Assembly: GCA_022615595.1 (NCBI GenBank)
Contig: JAKEGI010000272.1
Coordinates: 1-5,772, forward strand
Direction: 5' to 3'
DNA from: Bacteroidales bacterium
GTDB taxonomy: Bacteria > Bacteroidota > Bacteroidia > Bacteroidales > VadinHA17
DNA length: 5,772 nucleotides
Positions 1 through 5,772 of this stretch are shown piece after piece. The notes under the pieces were generated by a model that ran no database searches, had not been told where the DNA came from, and worked only from the letters and a program-made list of their open reading frames with translations. Numbering within the stretch: position 1 is the stretch's first letter; the number at the start of each line of letters is the position of its first letter. Both the position numbers and the translations under genes were made by a program.

Positions 1-977
1 TGGTAGAGAGGGTGTTTAGCGCAGCTCTCCGGCTTGATAAGCTCTCCGGTGCATTTATCAAACTTGCCCGGGGCGTGAAATACCGTCTGGTTCTCCTCGG
101 CTTTCGGGAAGCCTTTTCCCTTGACGGTAATACAGTGAAGCAGCTTGGGTCCGGGTATGGTCTTCAGATCCTGGAGAACCTTCGTAAGGTGGAGCACATC
201 GTGTCCGTCAATAGGACCAAAATACCTGAATTTCAGTGCCTCAAACAAATTACTCTGTTCAAGCACGGAGCCTTTGATGCTTCCTTCGATCTGAGAAGCA
301 AGTGACTGCGCTTTTCTCCCTATTCTCTTATGTCTCCCGAGCAGCCTCCATACCCTGTCCTTCAACCTGTTATATGTCTGGCTGGTGGTGATATCAAGGA
401 GATACTCCTTAAGAGCACCTACGCTTGCATCAATCGAGATGTTGTTATCATTCAGTATGACAAGCAGGTCAGCCTTCTCCTGTCCTGCGTTGTTCAGCCC
501 CTCGAATGCCATGCCCGCTGTAAGTGCACCGTCACCAATGACTGCCACAACCTTGCGTTTTTCTCCCTTTTTCGCTGCGGCTACTGCCATGCCCAATGCG
601 GCTGAGATCGATGTGGAGGAGTGTCCCACACCAAACGCATCGTATTCACTTTCAGCCATGCGCGGGAATCCGCTGATGCCCTTGTATCTCCTGTTAGTGT
701 GGAATCTCTCCTTCCTTCCGGTAAGTATCTTATGCCCGTATGCCTGGTGACCTACATCCCACACAATCTTGTCATAAGGGGTGTTATATACATAATGAAG
801 GGCCACAGTGATCTCCACGACTCCAAGGCTGGCGCCAAAGTGCCCGGGGTTATTGCTTACCTCGTCAATTATATGCTGACGCAGCTCATTGCTGACCCTT
901 ACAAGGTCAAGCTGACCGAGCTTGCGCAGGTCATCGGGTGTATTTATCTTGTCGAGGAGCCGGTTTACGTCTGACAT
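1..977 (-). CDS. dxs: 1-deoxy-D-xylulose-5-phosphate synthase (N-terminal 325 residues; 3' end outside window)
   Basis: DXS is a cytoplasmic, thiamine-diphosphate- and Mg-dependent enzyme that condenses pyruvate with glyceraldehyde 3-phosphate to 1-deoxy-D-xylulose 5-phosphate, the first step of the MEP isoprenoid pathway. The visible part is the ThDP pyrophosphate-binding half. It shows NNPGHFGAS (residues 42-50, His46), WDVGHQAYGHKILTGR (from residue 73, His77), GVGHSSTS (116-123), the Mg/ThDP motif starting GDG at 148-150 and completed by NDNN at 176-179, YFGPIDGHD (252-260) and KGKGF (286-290). The family is usually about 620-640 residues, so roughly half is missing beyond the left edge; the transketolase-like Pyr and C-terminal domains are not seen. 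The ATG at 977-975 is chosen because the family N-terminus begins there and an in-frame TGA lies about 10 codons upstream. No strong Shine-Dalgarno is present. It is divergent from the OmpA-like lipoprotein gene. The frame is open throughout and all visible key residues are intact. Confidence 0.96.
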   Translation of the reverse strand, partial: MSDVNRLLDKINTPDDLRKLGQLDLVRVSNELRQHIIDEVSNNPGHFGASLGVVEITVALHYVYNTPYDKIVWDVGHQAYGHKILTGRKERFHTNRRYKGISGFPRMAESEYDAFGVGHSSTSISAALGMAVAAAKKGEKRKVVAVIGDGALTAGMAFEGLNNAGQEKADLLVILNDNNISIDASVGALKEYLLDITTSQTYNRLKDRVWRLLGRHKRIGRKAQSLASQIEGSIKGSVLEQSNLFEALKFRYFGPIDGHDVLHLTKVLQDLKTIPGPKLLHCITVKGKGFPKAEENQTVFHAPGKFDKCTGELIKPESCAKHPLY

Positions 978-1002
978 TTCAGATGTCTCGTTAATGACCG
1001 GT

Positions 1003-1033
1003 CAAAGATACTTATATTTTAACTTTTTTGTCA
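1003..1033 (-). promoter_or_regulatory. Likely dxs promoter of Bacteroidetes type
   Basis: On the minus strand TATCTTTG (1010-1003) matches the Bacteroidetes -7 consensus TAnnTTTG exactly. Eighteen bases upstream is CTGACA, which resembles a -35 box but lacks the TTG preferred at -33 in this phylum. The element lies 25 bp before the dxs ATG, implying a leader of roughly 20 nt. The -7 match is seen directly; promoter activity is inferred. Confidence 0.5.
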
Positions 1034-1071
1034 GGGTATCTTGTCTCCGGGATGGTAGTAAATATTCCCTT

Positions 1072-1100
1072 TTGTTAATTAATCATTCAACTATTAACAA
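1072..1100. repeat. Perfect 8-bp hyphenated inverted repeat in the dxs / OmpA-lipoprotein intergenic region
   Basis: TTGTTAAT (1072-1079) and its exact reverse complement ATTAACAA (1093-1100) are separated by 13 bp, giving a centre-to-centre distance of 21 bp, about two helical turns. It sits about 60 bp upstream of the lipoprotein ATG and about 95 bp upstream of the dxs ATG. That placement would suit an operator for a dimeric regulator, or a weak hairpin in the lipoprotein leader. The arms are AT-rich, so a chance origin is possible. I found no convincing plus-strand TAnnTTTG promoter for the lipoprotein in this 180-bp region; the closest is TATATTTT at 1013-1020, without a -33 TTG. Confidence 0.35.
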
Positions 1101-1157
1101 CATGATTTCCCATTTATTCTTTAATTCGCGGCAGTGGTAAAATCAAAAAGAAATATC

Positions 1158-2171
1158 ATGATCTCTCTGAAATCATTTTTACCGGTTGTTCTCATAGCGC
1201 TTGTGGCGGGGTCATGTGTGACCGGAAAGAAGTATAATACTCTCAGTGACAGGGCTGACCTGCTTCTGGGTGAGCGTGACTCGCTGAAGGCGGAAAACAT
1301 CTGGCTCGCCATGTCAAACAGGGAGCTGACTTCGAAGTCGGAGAAGCTGACTGAAGAGACTGACAGTCTCACTGCAGAGCTGACAAGGATTCAGGCAGAT
1401 CTGACGCAGACAAGAGATGAGTATGTCAGGCTCTCGACCCGTTATGCCGATCTTCAGAAGGCACAGGAGGAGCTTGTCAGCGGCAGGGCCCAGGAGACGC
1501 AGCGTCTTCTGGCAGAGCTGAGGACAGCGCAGTCAGACCTGCAGAAGAAGGAGAACCTGCTGCGGGAGCTTGAGATGAATCTTGATACCAAGAAGGCATC
1601 GCTTGAGGAGCTGACCTTCGAACTGGAGAAGCGAAATGCCCGTCTTACCGAGCTTGAGAAGATGCTTGACGCCCAGCAGAAGGCTGTCAGGGAGCTTAAG
1701 GCGAAGGTGTCGGAGGCGCTTTACGGTTTTGAGAATAATGGCCTCTCGGTGACAATAAGAGACGGGAAGGTTTACGTCTCAATGGATGAGAAGCTCCTGT
1801 TCAAGACAGGCAGTTACGAGATTGACGCCAACGGACGTGCTGCTCTGCGTAAGCTTGGTGCGTTGCTTGAAAAGAACACTGACATAGGGATCCTTATAGA
1901 AGGTCACACAGACGATGTGCCTTACCGGTCTTCATCAGGCCAGCTGGTTGATAACTGGGATCTGAGCGTAAAGAGGGCAACAACTGTTGTGAGGGTTCTG
2001 ACACAGGATACGAAGATAAACCCGAAACGTCTCACAGCCTCTGGGCGTGGCGAATATATCCCGGTAGACCCGTTAAAGACTGCTGACGCAAGACAGAAGA
2101 ACAGACGTACGGAGATCATCCTTACTCCTGATCTCTCAGAACTTTACAAGATACTCGAGAGCTACGAATAG
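1158..2171 (+). CDS. OmpA-family lipoprotein with long coiled coil
   Basis: This is a probable outer-membrane lipoprotein that tethers the envelope to peptidoglycan. Residues 1-19 form a short lipoprotein signal (Lys at 5, hydrophobic core FLPVVLIALVAGS) with the lipidation Cys at 20. Residues about 25-185 are highly charged with regular leucines, forming a long coiled coil. Residues about 195-325 are an OmpA C-terminal domain: LLFKTGSYEIDANG, then IEGHTDD, NWDLSVKRATTV, RLTASGRGE and QKNRRTEIIL. Asp252 and Arg273 fall at the positions known in OmpA-like domains to bind the diaminopimelate of peptidoglycan, so binding should be intact. There is no N-terminal beta-barrel. I prefer the ATG at 1158 (337 residues) because it gives a compact signal peptide; an in-frame GTG at 1134 would add eight residues. 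It is transcribed alone, divergent from dxs and convergent with the sigma-factor cluster, ending 5 bp from it. The family is sure; the specific role is unknown. Confidence 0.92.
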   Translation: MISLKSFLPVVLIALVAGSCVTGKKYNTLSDRADLLLGERDSLKAENIWLAMSNRELTSKSEKLTEETDSLTAELTRIQADLTQTRDEYVRLSTRYADLQKAQEELVSGRAQETQRLLAELRTAQSDLQKKENLLRELEMNLDTKKASLEELTFELEKRNARLTELEKMLDAQQKAVRELKAKVSEALYGFENNGLSVTIRDGKVYVSMDEKLLFKTGSYEIDANGRAALRKLGALLEKNTDIGILIEGHTDDVPYRSSSGQLVDNWDLSVKRATTVVRVLTQDTKINPKRLTASGRGEYIPVDPLKTADARQKNRRTEIILTPDLSELYKILESYE

Positions 2172-2176
2172 GGGCT

Positions 2177-3718
2177 TTACTCTTCTGCCTCGCCAAGCCG
2201 TACATTGAGTCTCACAAGGGCTTCCATCAGGTCCTCCTCCGGCTTCAGGAAGTCAAAATCTCTCCAGAAGTCTGAATCATATCCTGTTATGGTGCGGGAG
2301 AATACCGAATAGACAGGGGCTGTCTCGTCATGTTCAAACCGGGTGACATTATTCAGCCTGTGGTCTGTCACAGCCAGTTCAAAGAAGACATTGAAATGAC
2401 TGTTAAAGAGCCTCTTTCTTCCTTTTGCAAGGAATCCCAGGTCACCTCTTACATGTGAAAGATAGTATCTCCCGTTGACAAGCCGGTAGTGGGTCCTGTA
2501 TCTCACGTATTCAGGTTTCATTACATAGTCCCGTGGCAGACGGCTTACGTATGCTTCGCTTGTCTGGTCGATATAGCCGGGGTTAAGTTCAAATTCGGCC
2601 AGTACCACGGCATAGTTGTCTACATTGATGTAGACATCACCCTGCATCAGTGGTTCAGTGATCCATGGTCTCTGTTTAAAGGATATGACAAAGGCAGTCT
2701 GGTCATCTATTGTCACTATGTCAGTAAGATGATACTCATATGATTCGAACGACTGCGGGTCAAGGAAGTCGAACAACTGCCTTATGATGTCAAGTGTCAA
2801 TGTCGAACCCAGTCCGGCCTTTAGTCTGACCGCCAGGGTGTCTTTTACCTCCAGGTTCTCAATTTTTCTGCTCCGCAGTACTTTCACCTGGTCACTCTGC
2901 AGTGATCTGGCATAAGGGCTTTTGTATATCTGCACCACGGCTTCGGAATAGACCTGGGGTTCTTTTTTCCTGTAGACACCTTCGCGGTAGAAACCGGTGA
3001 GCAGGGCAGGGCTGGTGCCGTAGTTTTCAGCTACTGATGCCACCGTATTACGTATGATCAGCAAAGGGTCCTGTGACCTTATTATAATCTCAGGGATGGG
3101 GATGTAATCGCGCTCCAGGCTTATTACCATGCTGTTGCCGGGAAGACTCCTGACAGGAATGCGGCGGTTGATATAGCCCACATATGATACTGAGAGAGTG
3201 TCGCTGAGGCATTCATCCGAGATCTTCAGGATGAAATCGCCGTTGTTGTTTGTCACTGTGCCTCGGCCACGGTGGCTGATGCTGATGGTGGCATAGGGCA
3301 GGGGGTCGGATGTCGTGGCATCAGTAATCCTGCCAGTTATAAATATCCAATCCGGAAGAGTCTTACCGGCAGTATCACGTGGTTCTTCAATTATGTCACG
3401 ATAGAGGATTATGTGTTTACCGATGACGGAATACTTTACTTCCGGGTTAGCGGTCACCGAATCAAGCACTTGTCTCACCGGTATCTCGGAGTCGGGGATT
3501 ATGAAGCTCCTGTCGGCGTTGATTATCTCCGTATCATAGGTAAAGATGTAACCGGTAAGTCTGCTTACCTCATTTAAGGCCCTGCCTGCCCTGATGGTGT
3601 TACCCGCTATCTTTACACTGTCATCCAGGACATTTTCCTGCGTGTAAAGCCGGGGTGTTATCAAAAGCAGGCCGGCTATCAGGATCCATTTTCTTTCTGC
3701 AAGTCCTGTCGGCCACAT
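2177..3718 (-). CDS. Exported STN / CarboxypepD_reg-like domain protein without TonB barrel (copy A)
   Basis: A 513-residue envelope protein of unknown function. Residues 1-26 look like a Sec signal peptide (Arg9-Lys10, then WILIAGLLLI). Residues about 33-106 resemble an STN domain (RALNEVSRLTGYIFTYDTEI), the module that contacts FecR-type anti-sigma factors. Residues about 126-203 are a CarboxypepD_reg-like beta-sandwich (ITGRITDATTSDPLPYATIS, LSVSYVGY). Residues about 215-508 form a large domain containing LLTGFYREGVYRKKEPQVYSEA, of the sort seen in Bacteroidetes DUF5686-like proteins, and ending in DSDFWRDFDFLKPEED. No TonB plug or 22-strand barrel follows, unlike SusC/FecA proteins, which share the N-terminal order. 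The C-terminal 170 residues are homologous to the partial gene at the right end of the window. The ATG lies 15 bp after the anti-sigma stop, with GGAAG about 7 bp before it. It is last in the cluster. Domain calls are by eye; a role as signalling partner of the anti-sigma is inferred. Confidence 0.85.
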   Translation of the reverse strand: MWPTGLAERKWILIAGLLLITPRLYTQENVLDDSVKIAGNTIRAGRALNEVSRLTGYIFTYDTEIINADRSFIIPDSEIPVRQVLDSVTANPEVKYSVIGKHIILYRDIIEEPRDTAGKTLPDWIFITGRITDATTSDPLPYATISISHRGRGTVTNNNGDFILKISDECLSDTLSVSYVGYINRRIPVRSLPGNSMVISLERDYIPIPEIIIRSQDPLLIIRNTVASVAENYGTSPALLTGFYREGVYRKKEPQVYSEAVVQIYKSPYARSLQSDQVKVLRSRKIENLEVKDTLAVRLKAGLGSTLTLDIIRQLFDFLDPQSFESYEYHLTDIVTIDDQTAFVISFKQRPWITEPLMQGDVYINVDNYAVVLAEFELNPGYIDQTSEAYVSRLPRDYVMKPEYVRYRTHYRLVNGRYYLSHVRGDLGFLAKGRKRLFNSHFNVFFELAVTDHRLNNVTRFEHDETAPVYSVFSRTITGYDSDFWRDFDFLKPEEDLMEALVRLNVRLGEAEE

Positions 3719-3733
3719 CTTATTCTTCCGTTC

Positions 3734-4714
3734 CTATCTGCGAAGAAGGCTGTATGTCTCGCCCTCCTGCACAGAACGGAGGTTAAAGGTAGTGCAAATA
3801 ACCTGAATTATGGTATCGTGGGGCTGATTATCAAACATTGATGTGAGCCTGAAATCATTGATTGCCTCATCGGCAGCGACGATATCGATGTTGAATGTAT
3901 GTTTAAGATCGGTAAAGACCTCACTGAGTCTTTCTCCGTCAAAGACAAGCATGTCAGTATGCCACGAGATATAGTTCGTATTTGTATTAAGCTCCTGCGA
4001 AGAGTTATCGGCGGAAAGCCTGCCGATGAAGTCCGGTTTGAGGGTCATGCTTCGCGAGCCGTCACTGCTTGTAAGCATTACGCTTCCGGTTGAGACAAAT
4101 ACCTCAACCTCGTTGTTGCCGTTATCAGTAATAACGTTGAATGAAGTACCGAGCACTCTCACCCTGGCGCTGCCGGCGTCAATTATGAAAGGACGCGAAG
4201 GATCGGGTGTTATGTTAAAGTAGGCTTCACCATTAAGTGTCACCCTGCGGTCATTCCGGCCGAATTTTCGGGAGTATGTCAGCCTGCTGTCACGGTTCAG
4301 GTATACCTTGCTGCCGTCAGGGAGCAGGACCTCAATATTTTTTTCATCAGTGGCGGAGGCAACTGCCACTTTCCCAGGTGATGCAACCTCAAATGCAATC
4401 CATCCCAGGCCTGCAACGATAATGATCATTGCAGCTATGCGCATCAATGACTGGAAAACTGATCTCCCCGGGAGCATGATAACGTTTTTTTCGGCTTCTA
4501 TCCGGCTGTTCAGCTTATTCCATGCTTTGTCAACATCAATATTTCCTTCGGCATCTGTATACCTCAGGTCATTCCATTTCTTCATTATTTCTCCTTCTTC
4601 TCTCAACAGGATACGGGCGGCTTCGTCGTCTGCCCTCTCTTCGCCCGAGAGCCATGCCGCAGCATCAGACCACTCCTGTTCAGTCATTTTTTCTATTCTG
4701 TCGTTCTTTTTCAT
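3734..4714 (-). CDS. FecR-family anti-sigma factor with DUF4974-like C-terminus
   Basis: A single-pass inner-membrane anti-sigma factor predicted to hold the neighbouring ECF sigma factor inactive until a periplasmic signal arrives. From the ATG at 4714 it is 326 residues. Residues 1-85 are a charged cytoplasmic region (EQEWSDAAAWLSGEE near the start) expected to bind the sigma factor. Residues about 90-109 are the membrane helix (RIAAMIIIVAGLGWIAFEV). Residues about 122-215 are the FecR domain (LLPDGSKVYLNRDSRLTYSR, LNGEAYFNI, ARVRVLGTSFNV). Residues about 250-325 match the DUF4974 C-terminal domain (LVFDGERLSEVFTDLKHTFN), which is itself related to STN modules. Length and order are typical of Bacteroidetes FecR proteins. 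Its ATG shares one base with the sigma stop (TGATGA), so translation is probably coupled; a GTG at 4717 is the only nearby alternative start. The STN protein follows 15 bp downstream. Confidence 0.94.
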   Translation of the reverse strand: MKKNDRIEKMTEQEWSDAAAWLSGEERADDEAARILLREEGEIMKKWNDLRYTDAEGNIDVDKAWNKLNSRIEAEKNVIMLPGRSVFQSLMRIAAMIIIVAGLGWIAFEVASPGKVAVASATDEKNIEVLLPDGSKVYLNRDSRLTYSRKFGRNDRRVTLNGEAYFNITPDPSRPFIIDAGSARVRVLGTSFNVITDNGNNEVEVFVSTGSVMLTSSDGSRSMTLKPDFIGRLSADNSSQELNTNTNYISWHTDMLVFDGERLSEVFTDLKHTFNIDIVAADEAINDFRLTSMFDNQPHDTIIQVICTTFNLRSVQEGETYSLLRR

Positions 4715-5247
4715 CACTCTGCCAGTACTTTTCTGAATTCTTTCAGCGCCTTTCCCATATTTGCCTCGACCGTCTTAAGCGAGACTGACAGCCTCTCGGC
4801 TATCTCACTGTATTTCATTCCTTCAAACCTGCTCATCCTGAATATCTCGCTGCATCTCTCAGGAAGCCGGTCGAGCACAAGTGCCACCCTTGTCTGGAGC
4901 TCTTTGTAGTATATTGCCTCTGTGACCGGTTCGGAGACTGTCTCTGCCCCGGCAGCGACCTCGCCAGCATGACGGTCAATAACCTTCCGGTGTTCGATAT
5001 GGTGCAGAGACCTGTTATGCACCGAGCGGAAGAGATATCCTTTCAGAGAACTTTCTATTTTGAGATTTTCGCGGTCCTGCCACAGCCTGAAGAAGAGCTC
5101 CTGTACTATCTCTTCCGATGTGTCATGGTCCTTCAGTATGGTCTGAGCATAGCGTACCAGTGAAACATAGGAGGACCGGAAGAGTGTTTCAAACTCCTGT
5201 TTGTCTCCCTGCCTGATCCTCCTTATTATCTCACTGTCACTGCTCAT
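4714..5247 (-). CDS. ECF RNA polymerase sigma factor, Bacteroides expansion family type
   Basis: A 177-residue ECF (group 4) sigma-70 factor that directs RNA polymerase to a regulon which probably includes this operon. Region 2 spans about residues 20-88, including the core-binding and -10 recognition helices (EEIVQELFFRLWQDRE, then SLKGYLFRSVHNRSL). A variable linker runs from about 89 to 115. Region 4 spans about 116-173 (LDRLPERCSEIFRMSRFEGM) with the helix-turn-helix YSEIAERLSVSLKTVEANMG. There is no region 1.1 or 3, as expected for the class. Length and motifs fit the 'sigma-70 factor, Bacteroides expansion family 1' group, usually paired with FecR proteins, as here. The ATG at 5247 follows the stop of copy B by 15 bp with no clear Shine-Dalgarno. 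I see no TAnnTTTG match just upstream, so it is likely read through from the upstream gene. Target genes cannot be predicted from this sequence. Confidence 0.96.
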   Translation of the reverse strand: MSSDSEIIRRIRQGDKQEFETLFRSSYVSLVRYAQTILKDHDTSEEIVQELFFRLWQDRENLKIESSLKGYLFRSVHNRSLHHIEHRKVIDRHAGEVAAGAETVSEPVTEAIYYKELQTRVALVLDRLPERCSEIFRMSRFEGMKYSEIAERLSVSLKTVEANMGKALKEFRKVLAE

Positions 5248-5262
5248 GCGGTAACGGTTGTT

Positions 5263-5772
5263 TTATTCCTGCCTGTCGCTGAATTTAACTTTGCGGCTGA
5301 GCCTTCTGATAGCTGCCTCGATGCTCTGATCGGGCTCGATGACGTTGTAATCACCCCAGAAATCCGGATCGGCAAAGGCAGCCACCTCTTCGTCAAAGAA
5401 GTCTGAAGGCTTTATCCTTTCTTTTGATGCGAACTTGACAACATCTTCTTCAGTACGGTCTGTAATTGCCAGCTCAGACATGGTTGTAAAGTTGGTGTTG
5501 AAGAGTTTCTTTTTCCAGTCAACCTTGAACTTTACCTCTGCCCTCGAATAGTTGAAATACCACTTTTCATCTATCTCGCGGAAGCGCACAAGGTAGGATG
5601 TAGCTTCAGGGGTAACCTGCATGCCTATGGGCTTCTTCCTGATGAACATTGATGCTGCCAGCTCTTTGTTTTCAAGGTTAAATGAAAACTCAGCCTGGGC
5701 AACCGCATAGGTCTCAATATCAATATAGAGCTTGCCGTGATACAGAGGTGTGGTTATTGACGGCTTCTGGAA
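5263..5772 (-). CDS. Envelope protein related to the STN / CarboxypepD_reg-like protein (copy B; C-terminal 169 residues only)
   Basis: The reading frame is open to the right edge, so this is the 3' end of a longer gene; an internal ATG at 5649 is not the true start, because homology continues upstream of it. The visible part aligns with the C-terminus of copy A (2177-3718). Visible residues 7-32 (TTPLYHGKLYIDIETYAVAQ and on) match copy A residues 354-379 at 13 of 26 positions. Residues 87-106 (KKKLFNTNFTTMSELAITDR) match copy A 434-453 at 10 of 20. Both end in a DxDFW motif (here DPDFWGDYNVIEPDQSIEAA, 135-154). The C-terminus FWGDYN-IEP resembles that of Bacteroidetes carboxypeptidase-like regulatory domain proteins. 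Whether copy B carries a signal peptide, STN or CarboxypepD_reg domain cannot be seen. It lies 15 bp upstream of the sigma gene, apparently in the same operon. Function is unknown; an envelope location is inferred from copy A. Confidence 0.85.
   Translation of the reverse strand, partial: FQKPSITTPLYHGKLYIDIETYAVAQAEFSFNLENKELAASMFIRKKPIGMQVTPEATSYLVRFREIDEKWYFNYSRAEVKFKVDWKKKLFNTNFTTMSELAITDRTEEDVVKFASKERIKPSDFFDEEVAAFADPDFWGDYNVIEPDQSIEAAIRRLSRKVKFSDRQE

Noticed and set aside
385..750. Open plus-strand frame of 121 codons opposite dxs, with other shorter plus-strand frames across 12-974
   Set aside because: The minus strand encodes an intact, highly recognisable dxs; the opposite frames resemble no family and are shadows.
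1134..1157. GTG start adding eight residues to the OmpA-like lipoprotein
   Set aside because: It is in frame and possible, but the ATG at 1158 gives a normal compact lipoprotein signal peptide; the extension adds a charged stretch before it.
2173..2199. GGCTT / AAGCC inverted repeat at the convergent junction as a possible terminator
   Set aside because: The stem is only 5 bp with a 17-nt loop and no T-run, and most of it is coding sequence.
2177..3718. SusC/FecA-type TonB-dependent transporter
   Set aside because: The N-terminal domain order fits, but at 513 residues there is no plug or barrel; the stop is not followed by a matching continuation, since the lipoprotein gene begins 5 bp away on the other strand.
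4308..4736. Open plus-strand frame of 142 codons opposite the anti-sigma gene
   Set aside because: It lies wholly over the well-supported FecR-like gene, and its translation is low-complexity, rich in Ser, Phe and Leu, as expected of an antisense shadow.
5263..5649. A complete 128-residue gene starting at the ATG at 5649
   Set aside because: The frame stays open to the right edge, and the 41 codons upstream align with copy A, so the ATG is internal to a longer gene.

Overview
The window looks like chromosomal DNA from a member of the Bacteroidota, probably of the Bacteroidales. This rests on an ECF sigma factor of the Bacteroides expansion type, a FecR-type anti-sigma factor with a DUF4974-like C-terminus, STN and CarboxypepD_reg-like domains, weak or absent Shine-Dalgarno sites, and a match to the Bacteroidetes -7 promoter element (TAnnTTTG) in front of dxs. 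I see no mobile element, tRNA, rRNA or CRISPR array.

Layout. (1) Positions 1-977, minus strand: the N-terminal half of dxs (1-deoxy-D-xylulose-5-phosphate synthase), running off the left edge. (2) Positions 978-1157: a short AT-rich divergent intergenic region with a likely dxs promoter and a perfect 8-bp hyphenated inverted repeat. (3) Positions 1158-2171, plus strand: a lipoprotein with a long coiled coil and a C-terminal OmpA peptidoglycan-binding domain. (4) Positions 2177-5772, minus strand: a tightly packed four-gene cluster, read right to left. It holds a partial gene for an envelope protein (copy B, C-terminal 169 residues), an ECF sigma factor, a membrane-spanning FecR-like anti-sigma factor, and a 513-residue exported STN / CarboxypepD_reg-like protein (copy A). 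The gaps are 15 bp, a 1-bp stop/start overlap, and 15 bp, so this is almost certainly one operon.

The cluster is the most interesting part. In the usual Bacteroidetes cell-surface signalling arrangement (FecIRA-like or SusC-like), the STN domain that talks to the FecR anti-sigma sits at the N-terminus of a TonB-dependent outer-membrane transporter. Here the STN and CarboxypepD_reg-like domains are followed by a roughly 300-residue soluble-looking domain, with no TonB plug or 22-strand barrel. Moreover, the C-terminus of copy A is clearly homologous to that of copy B on the other side of the sigma/anti-sigma pair. The inferred system is a sigma/anti-sigma switch whose partners are two related envelope proteins rather than a nutrient transporter. 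The signal and regulon cannot be read from this window.
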